This document shows, piece after piece, positions 26,458-37,341 of a DNA stretch of 64,000 bases; the stretch's first letter is position 1, and each line of letters opens with the position of its first letter. The notes under the pieces were generated by a model, which was not told the DNA's origin, did not search any database, and was given only the letters and a program-made list of their open reading frames with translations. Source of the DNA: WJKG01 sp964627305 (GTDB lineage Bacteria > Zixibacteria > MSB-5A5 > GN15 > FEB-12). A program made the translations under genes and the position numbers. The DNA lies in the NCBI GenBank assembly GCA_964627305.1, contig CAZVHP010000002.1, positions 186,001 through 250,000 on the forward strand, in the 5' to 3' direction.

Positions 26458-26901
26458 ATGAACAGCCAGTCACATGCCCAGCATCATGTCCTTCCTCTGC
26501 GGACCTACGTAATGGTGACGGTTGGCCTGTTGGTCCTTACAGCCATTACGGTTGGCATTTCCTATATGGATTTCGGGGTCTTCAACCTGCTGGTGGCGAT
26601 GGCCGTTGCCGTGGCGAAGGCTGCTCTGGTCGCCCTTTACTTCATGCATCTGAAGTACGACAACAAGATCTACCTCGTCGTTTTCCTCGTGGCGCTGGTC
26701 ACGCTCGGCGTACTGATCTTCCTCACGCTTGCCGATACGATGACGCGCGGTGACATAGATCAGGAAGAGCGGGGCCCGATAAACCGCCGGGCGGCCATGT
26801 ATCAACAAGACACAACGGCCGTACCTGCAGCCGCCATGCACATGACAGAGGGGCAGACCAACGATACCACGGCCAGCGAAGATACATCGCACGCCCCGTA
26901 G
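26458..26901 (+). CDS. ctaF: Cytochrome oxidase subunit IV, prokaryotic type
   Basis: A 147-residue protein with three membrane helices (about 17-37, 42-62 and 70-90) and the family feature KAALVALYFMHLKYD. The C-terminal 50 residues are polar, rich in Thr, Ala and Asp, and unusual in length for this subunit; they look disordered. A GGAGA site precedes the ATG. It is the last structural oxidase gene, and 120 bases separate it from heme A synthase. Confidence 0.9.
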   Translation: MNSQSHAQHHVLPLRTYVMVTVGLLVLTAITVGISYMDFGVFNLLVAMAVAVAKAALVALYFMHLKYDNKIYLVVFLVALVTLGVLIFLTLADTMTRGDIDQEERGPINRRAAMYQQDTTAVPAAAMHMTEGQTNDTTASEDTSHAP

Positions 26902-27021
26902 CGGTTGGGCTGTGTTCCGGATTTAACACTTGTCAGCAGTCGTGTGAACACGTAATCTGCGGGCGGTGGCGGTCATTTTGGGATTGATGTGTGCCCGCTT
27001 GAATGAGTCAGGGAGCAGACC

Positions 27022-27957
27022 ATGAATGCCTTCAGCCGTTTCGGTTTTCTGACCACAGCTATAACCTATCTGCTCATTTTCGCCGGCGGACTGGTCCGCG
27101 TATCGGGTGCCGGGATGGGCTGTCCCGACTGGCCGAAGTGTTTCGGTCGGTGGTTCCCTCCAACCAGTGTCGACCAGCTTCCTGCGCATATCGATCCCGT
27201 CCTGTTCAACTTCACGCTCGCCTGGATAGAGTATGTCAACCGTCTGCTCGGAATGGTCACCGGTCTTCTCATCGCTGCCCTGGCAGTCTGGGCCATCGCC
27301 AGATACAGGCGAGTCAGGCGCATTGTCTGGCCGGCGGTGGTTGCGGCTTTGCTGGTTGCCTTTCAGGGTTGGCAGGGATCGCAGGTGGTAGCCTCGCATC
27401 TGGAACCGGGGGTCGTCACCGTACATCTGATCCTCGCGCTGGTGATTGTTTCACTGCTGATCTGGGTCACGCTGCAGGCCTGGTTTCATGACAACCGCGA
27501 AACCGGTCGTCAGGCGGGTTATCCCCGGGCTACCCGGAAGCTGGCTCTGCTGCTGTGGATCGTGGCTTTGGTGCAGATCGGGCTGGGCACGCAGATTCGT
27601 GAGGCGCTGGAGATCGTGCGGCGGCAGCTACCTTTGGCGACCCCTGCTGACTGGTACGCTGCCGTTGGTGCTATCAATCACATCCATCTGTTTCTCGGCC
27701 TGGCTCTGGCCGGTCTGACGTGGTTTGTCGGGCATCGCCTGCTTACGCGCAGCCGCGAACCACACATCCTTGCCGTGCAATCGATGGTCACCATGATGGT
27801 GTTGGTGGGTTTTCAGATCGCGCTGGGCTTCGGATTCATCCTGCTTGGAATTCCCGCCATCCTCCAGTTGCTGCACCAGTGGGTGGCTGCCCTCTACATT
27901 GGTTTGATACTCATCCTGTTTGTCGCGACCGGGCGTAGTCGCAAGAGGAGATACTGA
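27022..27957 (+). CDS. ctaA: Heme A synthase
   Basis: A 311-residue COX15/CtaA-family membrane protein with about eight helices. Landmarks are GGLVRVSGAGMGCPDWPKCFG (N-terminal Cys pair), EYVNRLLG, VTVHLILAL and NHIHLFLG, giving the conserved His residues that bind heme, two in each half. It oxidises the C8 methyl group of heme O to make heme A for the caa3 oxidase. GGGAGC precedes the ATG. The stop codon lies inside the first copy of a 12-base tandem repeat. Confidence 0.94.
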   Translation: MNAFSRFGFLTTAITYLLIFAGGLVRVSGAGMGCPDWPKCFGRWFPPTSVDQLPAHIDPVLFNFTLAWIEYVNRLLGMVTGLLIAALAVWAIARYRRVRRIVWPAVVAALLVAFQGWQGSQVVASHLEPGVVTVHLILALVIVSLLIWVTLQAWFHDNRETGRQAGYPRATRKLALLLWIVALVQIGLGTQIREALEIVRRQLPLATPADWYAAVGAINHIHLFLGLALAGLTWFVGHRLLTRSREPHILAVQSMVTMMVLVGFQIALGFGFILLGIPAILQLLHQWVAALYIGLILILFVATGRSRKRRY

Positions 27958-27970
27958 AGGAGATACTGAA
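27947..27970 (+). repeat. 12-base tandem duplication at the ctaA-sco junction
   Basis: GGAGATACTGAA occurs twice back to back (27947-27958 and 27959-27970). The first copy contains the ctaA stop codon; the second supplies the AAGGAG ribosome site for the sco gene starting at 27972. It looks like a recent slippage event. Confidence 0.9.
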
Positions 27971-27971
27971 G

Positions 27972-28574
27972 ATGACTGGTCGAAATACGTTCGGAATGCT
28001 CGTTGCCGTGATTGTCCTGATCCTTGTCATGGGGACCGTAGCCATGTTTGTCGTGAACAAGGCCCAGCAGTCACGAGCTGACCTGCCGGTGATTGCACAG
28101 ATCGGCGAACTCGAGTTCGTCGACCAGGACGGCGAGCTGTTCACACAGGAGGACATGCTGGGCAACGTGAGCGTTGTGGCGTTCATGTTCACGCGCTGCC
28201 CCGGTGCTTGTCCGGTGATGGCCGGGTACCTCGACGAGATTTATGAGGTGTACAAGGCGGTTCCGAACGTTCAGATTGTCTCAATCTCAGTGGATCCGGA
28301 GTACGACGACCCTGAGACAGTCAAGACCTATCTGCTGGAACGCGGGGTTGAGACAGACACCTGGGTGTATCTGACGGGACCTCTCAAGGACGTCGTGGCA
28401 GTCTGTGAACAGCAGTTTCTGCTGGCCGCGGAGGAGCTTCCCGGGGGCCACTCCACTCGTTTTGCACTCGTTGATCACCGGGGGCAGATCCGCGGGTACT
28501 ACGACGGGATGGAACGTGGCAGCGTCGAGGTCCTCAAGACACACCTGTCGATTCTGGCGGGGCAGATTCCATGA
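27972..28574 (+). CDS. Sco1/SenC-type copper chaperone, N-anchored form
   Basis: A 200-residue thioredoxin-fold protein anchored by an N-terminal helix (about 6-28). The copper CxxxC is CPGAC in FMFTRCPGACPVM, and the distal His is in GGHSTRFALVDH. It has the standard Sco length and lacks the C-terminal anchor of the Sco protein at 22331. It is expected to act in CuA assembly or as a thiol reductant for subunit II. Its stop overlaps the start of the DUF420 gene by four bases. Confidence 0.92.
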   Translation: MTGRNTFGMLVAVIVLILVMGTVAMFVVNKAQQSRADLPVIAQIGELEFVDQDGELFTQEDMLGNVSVVAFMFTRCPGACPVMAGYLDEIYEVYKAVPNVQIVSISVDPEYDDPETVKTYLLERGVETDTWVYLTGPLKDVVAVCEQQFLLAAEELPGGHSTRFALVDHRGQIRGYYDGMERGSVEVLKTHLSILAGQIP

Positions 28575-28987
28575 GTGTCAACGACCTGGCCACTGTCAAT
28601 GCACTGCTGAACGGCTGCGCAACCATCTTGCTGGTGGTCGGCTGGGTGCAGATCAAGCGCCGGCGCGACCAACAGGCGCACAAACGCGCTATGGTATCAG
28701 CGGTAATTGTCTCCGCGCTCTTTCTGATCAGCTACCTGATCTATCACTACAACGTTGGATCGGTACCCTATCCGTATCATGACTGGACGCGTCCGGTTTA
28801 CTTCGCCATCCTGATCCCACATATCATTCTCGCGACCGTCATGGTGCCCTTTATCCTGCTGGCGCTCTGGTGGGCATTCACCTCGCAGTTTGAAAGGCAC
28901 GTTCGGGTGGTTCGGTGGGTGTGGCCGGTATGGGTGTTCGTCTCGGTTACCGGCGTGGTCATTTACCTCATGCTGTACGCTCGCTAA
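28571..28987 (+). CDS. DUF420 membrane protein, oxidase assembly (CtaM-like)
   Basis: A 138-residue protein with four membrane helices. It contains the DUF420 family pattern: ATVNALLNGCATILLVVGW, KRAMVSAVIVSALFLISYL, and the two His in RPVYFAILIPHIILATV and YLIYHYNVG. Members sit next to heme A synthase and caa3 genes and are needed for heme A-containing oxidase assembly in some Firmicutes. The same role here is inference from position. It starts with ATGA overlapping the Sco gene and ends the respiratory block. Confidence 0.88.
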   Translation: MSVNDLATVNALLNGCATILLVVGWVQIKRRRDQQAHKRAMVSAVIVSALFLISYLIYHYNVGSVPYPYHDWTRPVYFAILIPHIILATVMVPFILLALWWAFTSQFERHVRVVRWVWPVWVFVSVTGVVIYLMLYAR

Positions 28988-29139
28988 CCCCTCTGGCTGA
29001 GTCATCACGCGGATCATGATTCGAAGCTTTGTTACATTTTTCTCAAAGTTCCGCCGTTGCAGGCCCGGGAACAGCGCCCGGTCTGGTTTCTTATGTACTT
29101 GTGCCATAATGCAATACGCGAAATACTGGCAAAAAGGGG

Positions 29140-29167
29140 TTGACACGGCCGGAGCCCTGAGTATATT
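29140..29167 (+). promoter_or_regulatory. Promoter of the ATP synthase operon
   Basis: TTGACA (29140-29145), a 16-base spacer, then TATATT (29162-29167) and GGC. The first gene starts 30 bases further on. The spacer length and the TATATTGGC core are identical to the promoter candidate before actA. Confidence 0.75.
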
Positions 29168-29196
29168 GGCAACTTAAATTTTGAAGCCGGGGTCGT

Positions 29197-29466
29197 ATGG
29201 GTCTGTTAAGTCCCCAGCCAAAAGGCGACAAGAACGGCGATCTGCGAAAGATCGCACTTCTGACGACTGTGCCGGCAATGATGTTGGCCGCGCCACTGGT
29301 TGGCTATGGAATCGGTTGGTGGCTGGACACCAAGTTTGGCACCGGACCGTACTTGTCGCTCGTTGGTATTTTACTTGGTTTAGGGTCTGCCGGAGTCGAG
29401 ACCTACCGACTGATAAAGAAGGCATCCTCGGATGACGCAACCGACAAAGACAACGCTGGGTTTTGA
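29197..29466 (+). CDS. atpZ: AtpZ-like small ATP synthase operon protein
   Basis: An 89-residue protein with two membrane helices (about 22-41 and 52-72) and the family pattern PLVGYGIGWWLDTKFGT. Such proteins precede F1Fo operons and are thought to help c-ring assembly or magnesium handling. GGGG lies upstream of the ATG. Its end overlaps the next gene by 35 bases. Confidence 0.8.
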   Translation: MGLLSPQPKGDKNGDLRKIALLTTVPAMMLAAPLVGYGIGWWLDTKFGTGPYLSLVGILLGLGSAGVETYRLIKKASSDDATDKDNAGF

Positions 29467-29857
29467 ATTCATCCTTCGCACTCTGAAGACAACCGGTGTC
29501 CTCTTGCTACTGTGTTTATTGTTCGTCTCTCCATATGCCGGGTTCTACACCGCTCTGGCGATCATGTCGGCAGGGATTTGGTCGATGATTAACCTCTACT
29601 TCCTGGCTGCCTTGGTGCGAGCTGCTGTGCGACCCGGCCAAATCGACAAGATTCAGGTTGCTGTGTTTGCGTTCGTCAAGTTCCCCCTGCTTTATCTCGC
29701 AGGGTATTTTCTTTTGAGAGTCGAAGTGTTTGGCCTGTTGCCGCTGCTGATTGGCTTTTCTCTGCCATTGGCAGTCATTGTTCTCAAGGTTGTCGCCCGG
29801 GTCCTGCTGGGAATGGACAACTCACGGGCCGGTAACCAATTTAATGAGGCGCTTTGA
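29432..29857 (+). CDS. atpI: AtpI/AtpR-like membrane protein
   Basis: A 141-residue protein with four hydrophobic segments, weakly conserved as in other ATP synthase I-chain proteins, which assist Fo assembly. It starts inside atpZ (35-base overlap) with AAGG upstream. It ends in TGATG, sharing bases with the atpB start, so translation is probably coupled across the three genes. Confidence 0.75.
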   Translation: MTQPTKTTLGFEFILRTLKTTGVLLLLCLLFVSPYAGFYTALAIMSAGIWSMINLYFLAALVRAAVRPGQIDKIQVAVFAFVKFPLLYLAGYFLLRVEVFGLLPLLIGFSLPLAVIVLKVVARVLLGMDNSRAGNQFNEAL

Positions 29858-30714
29858 TGCTTGTCTATTTTGCCCATGTTTTGGCAATAGCACTGCCCAA
29901 GGCAATGCCCTGGCTGATGGTGGCCGCATCAGGCGGTCATGGCGACGACCACGGCGATGACCACGGTGGTCCCGGACACCTGCCCAGCCTGGTCTTCTAC
30001 ATCGAGCACTATCTGCAAACGGGTTGGCTGGAACAATGGGTCAATGTCATCTACGCCTTCGTCACCGCTGTCATTCTGGTCGTTCTGGCTCAGGTCGCCT
30101 ACCGCAAGCGGGAGATGATGCCCGGGCCGTTCCAGAACGCAGTCGAGATGGTCGTGGAGGGTTTGTACAACTTCTTCCATTCCATCCTGGGCAAGGATGC
30201 CATGCGCTACACACCGTTCCTGGGAACGCTGTTCGTTTATATCCTGATCAACAACTGGATGGGTATGATTCCGCTGGGCCACTCACCATCGACCGGGCTG
30301 GAGATCACGTTGTCGCTGGCCCTGCTCGTCTTTTTCTACGCCCAGTGGACGGGTATCAGGCGCCTCGGGGTGGTCGGCTATCTTGATCACCTGGCCGGAC
30401 AGCCGCGCGATGCCATCACATGGGTCATGGTTGTCCTGATGTTCCCACTGCACATCATTGGTGAGCTGGCCAAGCCCATGAGTCTGGCCCTTCGTCTGTT
30501 CGGCAATATCACTGGCGAGGACACTCTGATCGCCGTGTTCGTCGGTATGGGTATCGCCATCACACCATTCATCGCCGAGTTCGTCGGTATCCCGCTGCAG
30601 ACCCCGTTCTATTTCCTCGGGCTGCTGCTGTCGACGGTTCAGGCGCTGGTGTTTGCGTTGTTGTCAACGATTTACATTTTGCTGATGCTTCCTCATGAGG
30701 AGCATGAGCACTAA
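29857..30714 (+). CDS. atpB: F1Fo ATP synthase subunit a
   Basis: A 285-residue membrane subunit forming the proton half-channels of Fo. The essential Arg is Arg213 in LALRLFGNITG. The N-terminal extracellular part contains a His/Asp-rich stretch (residues 28-41, HGDDHGDDHGGPGH) before the first helix. About five to six helices follow, with PLHIIGELAKPMSLALR and VQALVFALLSTIYI typical of the family. The start at 29857 overlaps the atpI stop in TGATG. Confidence 0.95.
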   Translation: MLVYFAHVLAIALPKAMPWLMVAASGGHGDDHGDDHGGPGHLPSLVFYIEHYLQTGWLEQWVNVIYAFVTAVILVVLAQVAYRKREMMPGPFQNAVEMVVEGLYNFFHSILGKDAMRYTPFLGTLFVYILINNWMGMIPLGHSPSTGLEITLSLALLVFFYAQWTGIRRLGVVGYLDHLAGQPRDAITWVMVVLMFPLHIIGELAKPMSLALRLFGNITGEDTLIAVFVGMGIAITPFIAEFVGIPLQTPFYFLGLLLSTVQALVFALLSTIYILLMLPHEEHEH

Positions 30715-30774
30715 GGCTGTGGTAGTTAACAAACGGTTATAGACCATTCGTTTTAGAACTCGTAGGAGGACATG

Positions 30775-31011
30775 ATGGAGCATTTTGGTTCGATGCTGGC
30801 TCTTGCCGCCCCGCTGGGGTTGGGTCTGGCAGCTGTGGGATCCGCGTACGGTATCGGACGCGCGGTCGGTTCGGCGATGGAAGCCATGGGCCGTCAGCCG
30901 GAAGCGGCTGGGAAGATCCAGGTTGCGATGATCATCGGTGCGGCCTTTATCGAGGCGCTCACCATTTACGTGTTCATCGCCTACTTCGTCGCTATGGGCA
31001 AACTGGGTTAA
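30775..31011 (+). CDS. atpE: F1Fo ATP synthase subunit c
   Basis: A 78-residue hairpin of two helices that forms the rotor ring. The polar loop is RQP (40-42) and the ion-carrying carboxylate is Glu60 (FIEALTIY). The Ser that supports sodium binding next to this Glu in sodium-type rings is Ala here, so proton coupling is expected. The ATG at 30775 is chosen over one three bases upstream because AGGAGG (30764-30769) is then five bases away. Confidence 0.95.
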   Translation: MEHFGSMLALAAPLGLGLAAVGSAYGIGRAVGSAMEAMGRQPEAAGKIQVAMIIGAAFIEALTIYVFIAYFVAMGKLG

Positions 31012-31077
31012 GAAGCAGATCACGTTGACGGGGAAGCTCCAACGCTTCCCCGACACTTGAAGGACAGGTCAGAGACT

Positions 31078-31572
31078 ATGGATATCAAGATCATCCCTGA
31101 GCTACCACAACTGGTAACTCATGCTGTCGGTTTCCTGATCACCTTCCTGCTTCTGAAGAAGTATGCCTGGGCGCCGCTTCTGAAGCTTATGGAAGATCGG
31201 CGCAACAAGATTGCCGACGAGTTCAAGGCGATCGAAGATGAGAAAGTGAAGGTGGATTCCCTGACGGCTGAGTACGAAGGCAAGCTCAAGGATATCGACA
31301 CCGAACGTCGTCAGAAGCTGGTTGAAGCTATTGACGAAGGCAAGAAGATCGCTGAAGAACTCAAGGCACAAGCTCGCACCGAAGCCAAATCCATCACGGA
31401 GAAGGCCAAAAGCGAGATCGAGCGCGATGTGGCCAAGGCCAGGGTCGCCCTGAAAGACGACATGGTCGCCATGACAATGACAGCCACAGAGAAGATTATT
31501 ATGGAGAGGCTCGATGATGCCAAGCATCGCGAGCTGATCGGCAGTTTCATCGACAATCTGGAGAAAGCCTGA
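31078..31572 (+). CDS. atpF: F1Fo ATP synthase subunit b
   Basis: A 164-residue stator subunit. One N-terminal membrane helix (about 12-30, HAVGFLITFLLLKKYAW) is followed by a long charged coiled coil rich in Glu, Lys and Ala, which dimerises and links Fo to the delta subunit. The ATG at 31078 places the helix normally; an upstream TTG is in frame but unlikely. Only one b-type gene is present. Confidence 0.94.
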   Translation: MDIKIIPELPQLVTHAVGFLITFLLLKKYAWAPLLKLMEDRRNKIADEFKAIEDEKVKVDSLTAEYEGKLKDIDTERRQKLVEAIDEGKKIAEELKAQARTEAKSITEKAKSEIERDVAKARVALKDDMVAMTMTATEKIIMERLDDAKHRELIGSFIDNLEKA

Positions 31573-31578
31573 TCGTAG

Positions 31579-32127
31579 ATGTTAGCTCAAGAAGTTGCCA
31601 GGAAATATGCGCACGGCCTCTTTCTGGCCGCTCAGGACAGGAACCTGATCGACCAGGGATATCAGGAATTGGCGGATGTTCGGGAGGTGGTTACCACCGA
31701 ATCATCCCTGATCAACTTTTTGCAAGCCCCGCAAGTGCTCGAGGAAGACAAACTGAAACTCGTCCGCGCCGTCTTCACGGGCAAGATCGAGCAGCTGTTT
31801 GTTGAATTCCTGCTGCTGCTGGTGCGCAAGCACCGCGCCGGCTTTCTCACTGAGATCATCGATGAATACGCCCGGCTGGTCGAGGCCGAGCGCGGTATCG
31901 GGCGCGTGACCGTGATCACCGCAGTGCCTATTACCGACAGCGAACGCGAAAAGCTCAAGGATCGACTCGCCAGAAAGATCAATCTGAAGATCGTGCTCGA
32001 GGAGAAGGTGAAACCGGCGATTCTCGGCGGTATGATCGTCATCACTCACAACGAGATTGTCGACGGTTCCATCAGGCATGCTTTGGATTCGTTCAACGAG
32101 CAGTTGCGAAAGGTGAAGGTGGCATAG
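31579..32127 (+). CDS. atpH: F1Fo ATP synthase subunit delta
   Basis: A 182-residue OSCP/delta subunit. It has the N-terminal helical start (LAQEVARKYAHGLFLAA) and the C-terminal signature VKPAILGGMIVITHNEIVDGSIRHAL. It connects the b dimer to the top of the alpha3beta3 head. It follows atpF by six bases, and an unusually long 171-base gap separates it from atpA. Confidence 0.95.
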   Translation: MLAQEVARKYAHGLFLAAQDRNLIDQGYQELADVREVVTTESSLINFLQAPQVLEEDKLKLVRAVFTGKIEQLFVEFLLLLVRKHRAGFLTEIIDEYARLVEAERGIGRVTVITAVPITDSEREKLKDRLARKINLKIVLEEKVKPAILGGMIVITHNEIVDGSIRHALDSFNEQLRKVKVA

Positions 32128-32138
32128 TCGGGTTTCAG

Positions 32139-32209
32139 GCGTCCACGGTCACCGACCGGCCATCGGCCGGGGGACGCATGGTGGTCCGCCACATCCGGAG
32201 AGTCCGGAT
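32139..32209 (+). other. Nested hairpins in the atpH-atpA spacer
   Basis: GCGTCC (32139-32144) pairs with GGACGC (32172-32177) and encloses CCGGCC/GGCCGG (32156-32170, 3-base loop). A second perfect stem, ATCCGGA/TCCGGAT, lies at 32193-32209. No T tract follows, so full termination is unlikely. The element could act as an RNA processing or stability signal that adjusts subunit ratios. Confidence 0.5.
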
Positions 32210-32298
32210 CCGCGGCATTGACTGGTCGACGCCGGCAATGAGTTGTGCGGCGACGCTGAGAGTGAAGTGTAAGACGACGTAAATACAGGAGTGCTCAG

Positions 32299-33807
<1,509 letters not shown>

Positions 33808-33830
33808 TGTCAGGACAGGTGTAGCGATCT

Positions 33831-34706
33831 ATGGCAAGACTGAAAGAAGTCCAGAATCGAATCAGATCGGTCAAGTCGACCAGGCGTATTACCGGCGCCA
33901 TGGAGATGGTGGCTGCGGCCAAGCTGCGTCGGGCGCAACAGCGTGTCGAGCAGGCACGACCCTATGCCGAGAAGCTCAGCGAGATGCTGATGCACCTGGC
34001 TGCCGGTGCCACCGGTGATATCTCTCATCCCTATTTCGAAGAGCGGGAGATTCACCGCAAGACCCTGGTTGTAATCACTTCCGATCGCGGCTTCTGCGGG
34101 TCCTTCAATGCCAACGTCATCCGACGGGCAGTGCAGTGGATCACGGAAGCTGAGGCAACGGAGATCGAACTGCTTTGTGTCGGTAAGAAGTGCCATGACT
34201 ACTTCAAGCGCCGCGACTGGCCGATCCTCGGCTACGAGGGGGACTGGGGTGGCCAGTTGGAGTATTCCCGCGCACGGTCCATCGTGCATCGCCTGACCGA
34301 CCGCTTCGTGGGTGGACAGACCGATGAAATCGATCTGCTGTTCACACGATTCCTGTCCACTTCGAAGTACCAGGTGACCCTCGAGCGCTACCTGCCGATC
34401 GAGAAGCCCGAGATCACAGAGGAACAACAGGACCATTCAGGTGCGGCGGACTACATCTTCGAGCCGGATCCGGAGGCTATCTATGCTGCCCTCATGCCGG
34501 GTTATGCCACCACCAAGATGGTCACCGCTTTGAATGAATCATTCGCCAGCGAGCACGGCAGTCGCATGATCGCCATGAACAACGCTACCAAGAATGCAGG
34601 CGAGATGATTGACCGCCTGACCCTCGAGTATAATAAGGCACGTCAGGCACAGATTACCAAGGAACTGCTGGAAGTGGTTTCCGGAGCCGAGGCGCTCAAA
34701 GGATAA
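33831..34706 (+). CDS. atpG: F1Fo ATP synthase subunit gamma
   Basis: The 291-residue central shaft. The N-terminal helix starts with LKEVQNRIRSVKSTRRITGAM and the C-terminal helix contains ASEHGSRMIAMNNATKNAGEMI, both strongly conserved in gamma. It couples c-ring rotation to catalysis in beta. It lies 23 bases after atpA. Confidence 0.97.
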   Translation: MARLKEVQNRIRSVKSTRRITGAMEMVAAAKLRRAQQRVEQARPYAEKLSEMLMHLAAGATGDISHPYFEEREIHRKTLVVITSDRGFCGSFNANVIRRAVQWITEAEATEIELLCVGKKCHDYFKRRDWPILGYEGDWGGQLEYSRARSIVHRLTDRFVGGQTDEIDLLFTRFLSTSKYQVTLERYLPIEKPEITEEQQDHSGAADYIFEPDPEAIYAALMPGYATTKMVTALNESFASEHGSRMIAMNNATKNAGEMIDRLTLEYNKARQAQITKELLEVVSGAEALKG

Positions 34707-34751
34707 ATGACGCGAGAAAGAAGTGCTGTATCATAATTGGAGTTAGCGTAC

Positions 34752-36158
<1,407 letters not shown>

Positions 36159-36168
36159 TTGTTAAACT

Positions 36169-36588
36169 ATGTTTCGTCTGTCCATAGTCACACCCGAGAA
36201 GGTGTTCTACGACGGTGAGGTGGCATCCCTGGTTGTTCATGGCTCCGAGGGCTATCTCGGTGTGCTGAGCAACCACGCGCCCCTGATCACCGCCCTGCAG
36301 CCCGGCCGCCTCGAATTCCGCGATAAGGATAACAAGGTGGAAGTAATGGCGGCCACCAACGGGTTTCTGGAGGTCTCCAACAATGTTGCCACGATCCTGT
36401 GCGACGCTGTAGAGCGGTCCAGCGATATTGACATCCAGCGTGCCCAGGAGGCCTACGATCGCGCCAAGAGCCGACTGGTGAGCCTCTCCAGCAAGTCCGA
36501 TGAGGAGACATCGATCGACCGGCCTCGGGCCAGGGCAGCCCTGGAACGCGCTCAGGCGCGGCTGAAGGTCTACAAGGAGACCCACTAA
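36169..36588 (+). CDS. atpC: F1Fo ATP synthase subunit epsilon
   Basis: A 139-residue subunit with the N-terminal beta sandwich (LSIVTPEKVFYDGEV, GYLGVLSNHAPLITAL) and a C-terminal two-helix part that can inhibit ATP hydrolysis. It is the last gene of the nine-gene operon and is followed by a strong hairpin. Confidence 0.95.
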   Translation: MFRLSIVTPEKVFYDGEVASLVVHGSEGYLGVLSNHAPLITALQPGRLEFRDKDNKVEVMAATNGFLEVSNNVATILCDAVERSSDIDIQRAQEAYDRAKSRLVSLSSKSDEETSIDRPRARAALERAQARLKVYKETH

Positions 36589-36617
36589 GCCGTTTTGAAG
36601 TAAGAGCTTACACTCAC

Positions 36618-36643
36618 AGGCCGGCCGCCGGTGCGGCCGGCCT
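36618..36643 (+). terminator. Hairpin terminator of the ATP synthase operon
   Basis: AGGCCGGCCGC and GCGGCCGGCCT form a perfect 11-bp GC-rich stem with a 4-base loop, 30 bases past the atpC stop. The following sequence is TG/TC-rich rather than a pure T run. Confidence 0.7.
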
Positions 36644-36757
36644 TGTCTGTGTCTGATCCCGCCTCCCGCTCTGTCACGAGACCGGAAGATTCCCCGGAGT
36701 CCTGGCGGTACCCACCTAATCCATTGAGATACAACACCTTGCAGACAAGCTTTCCGC

Positions 36758-36786
36758 TTGACTTTTGGGCCGTCATTGTGTACCAT
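36758..36786 (+). promoter_or_regulatory. Promoter candidate of the yceD-rpmF-fab cluster
   Basis: TTGACT (36758-36763), 17 bases, then TACCAT (36781-36786). The ATG of the first gene follows the -10 box after only eight bases, so the transcript would start at or next to the start codon. Confidence 0.45.
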
Positions 36787-36794
36787 CTTAGGCT

Positions 36795-37319
36795 ATGATA
36801 TTGGATCTGACAGACATAGAATCGTATCCCGCAAGGGTGGACATTGTCGAGAACCCGGCCCGTCTGGAAATCGAGTTCGAAAGCTCTTTCAGGCTGCTGC
36901 AGGTGGAGGTCAGGCTCGGTGTTCAGAAGACCGATACGGAGTACTTCTGCCAGGGGCTCGTGCTCGGCGCTGTAACGATGGAGTGCGCGCGTTGTCTGGG
37001 GACTTTTCAAGTCCGGCTGGAGGGATCTATTGATTTCATCGTCCGCGCACTGGAACAGAAGCCGACAGAACAGGATGTTCTCGACGATGAGGACTATGCC
37101 TATTTTGCGCGCAACGAGCTTCGTGCTGACATCTCAGATCTTATTCGGCAGGCGCTGATTCTGGCCGCCCCGATGAAACCCGTCTGCTCGGATAGCTGCC
37201 GTGGGCTGTGTCCCCGCTGCGGCGTGAACCTGAACGAACGGTCGTGCACTTGCGATTCGCTCCCAAGCGATCCCCGTTGGGACGACCTCAAACGATTGTT
37301 AGATAGATCGCAACAATAG
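36795..37319 (+). CDS. YceD-like DUF177 protein with Cys tail
   Basis: A 174-residue DUF177 (YceD) protein, commonly encoded before rpmF and linked to 23S rRNA maturation. The core contains MECARCLGTFQ, and the C-terminus has CRGLCPRCGVNLNERSCTC, a probable zinc site common in non-proteobacterial members. No ribosome site is seen upstream, and the promoter candidate ends eight bases before the ATG. The next gene, rpmF, is 22 bases downstream. Confidence 0.88.
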   Translation: MILDLTDIESYPARVDIVENPARLEIEFESSFRLLQVEVRLGVQKTDTEYFCQGLVLGAVTMECARCLGTFQVRLEGSIDFIVRALEQKPTEQDVLDDEDYAYFARNELRADISDLIRQALILAAPMKPVCSDSCRGLCPRCGVNLNERSCTCDSLPSDPRWDDLKRLLDRSQQ

Positions 37320-37341
37320 TTAGCCAAAGGACGAATACACC

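Noticed and set aside
30775..31011. Sodium-coupled c ring
   Set aside because: The residue after the ion-binding Glu60 is Ala rather than Ser, and the supporting polar residues of sodium rings are not apparent.
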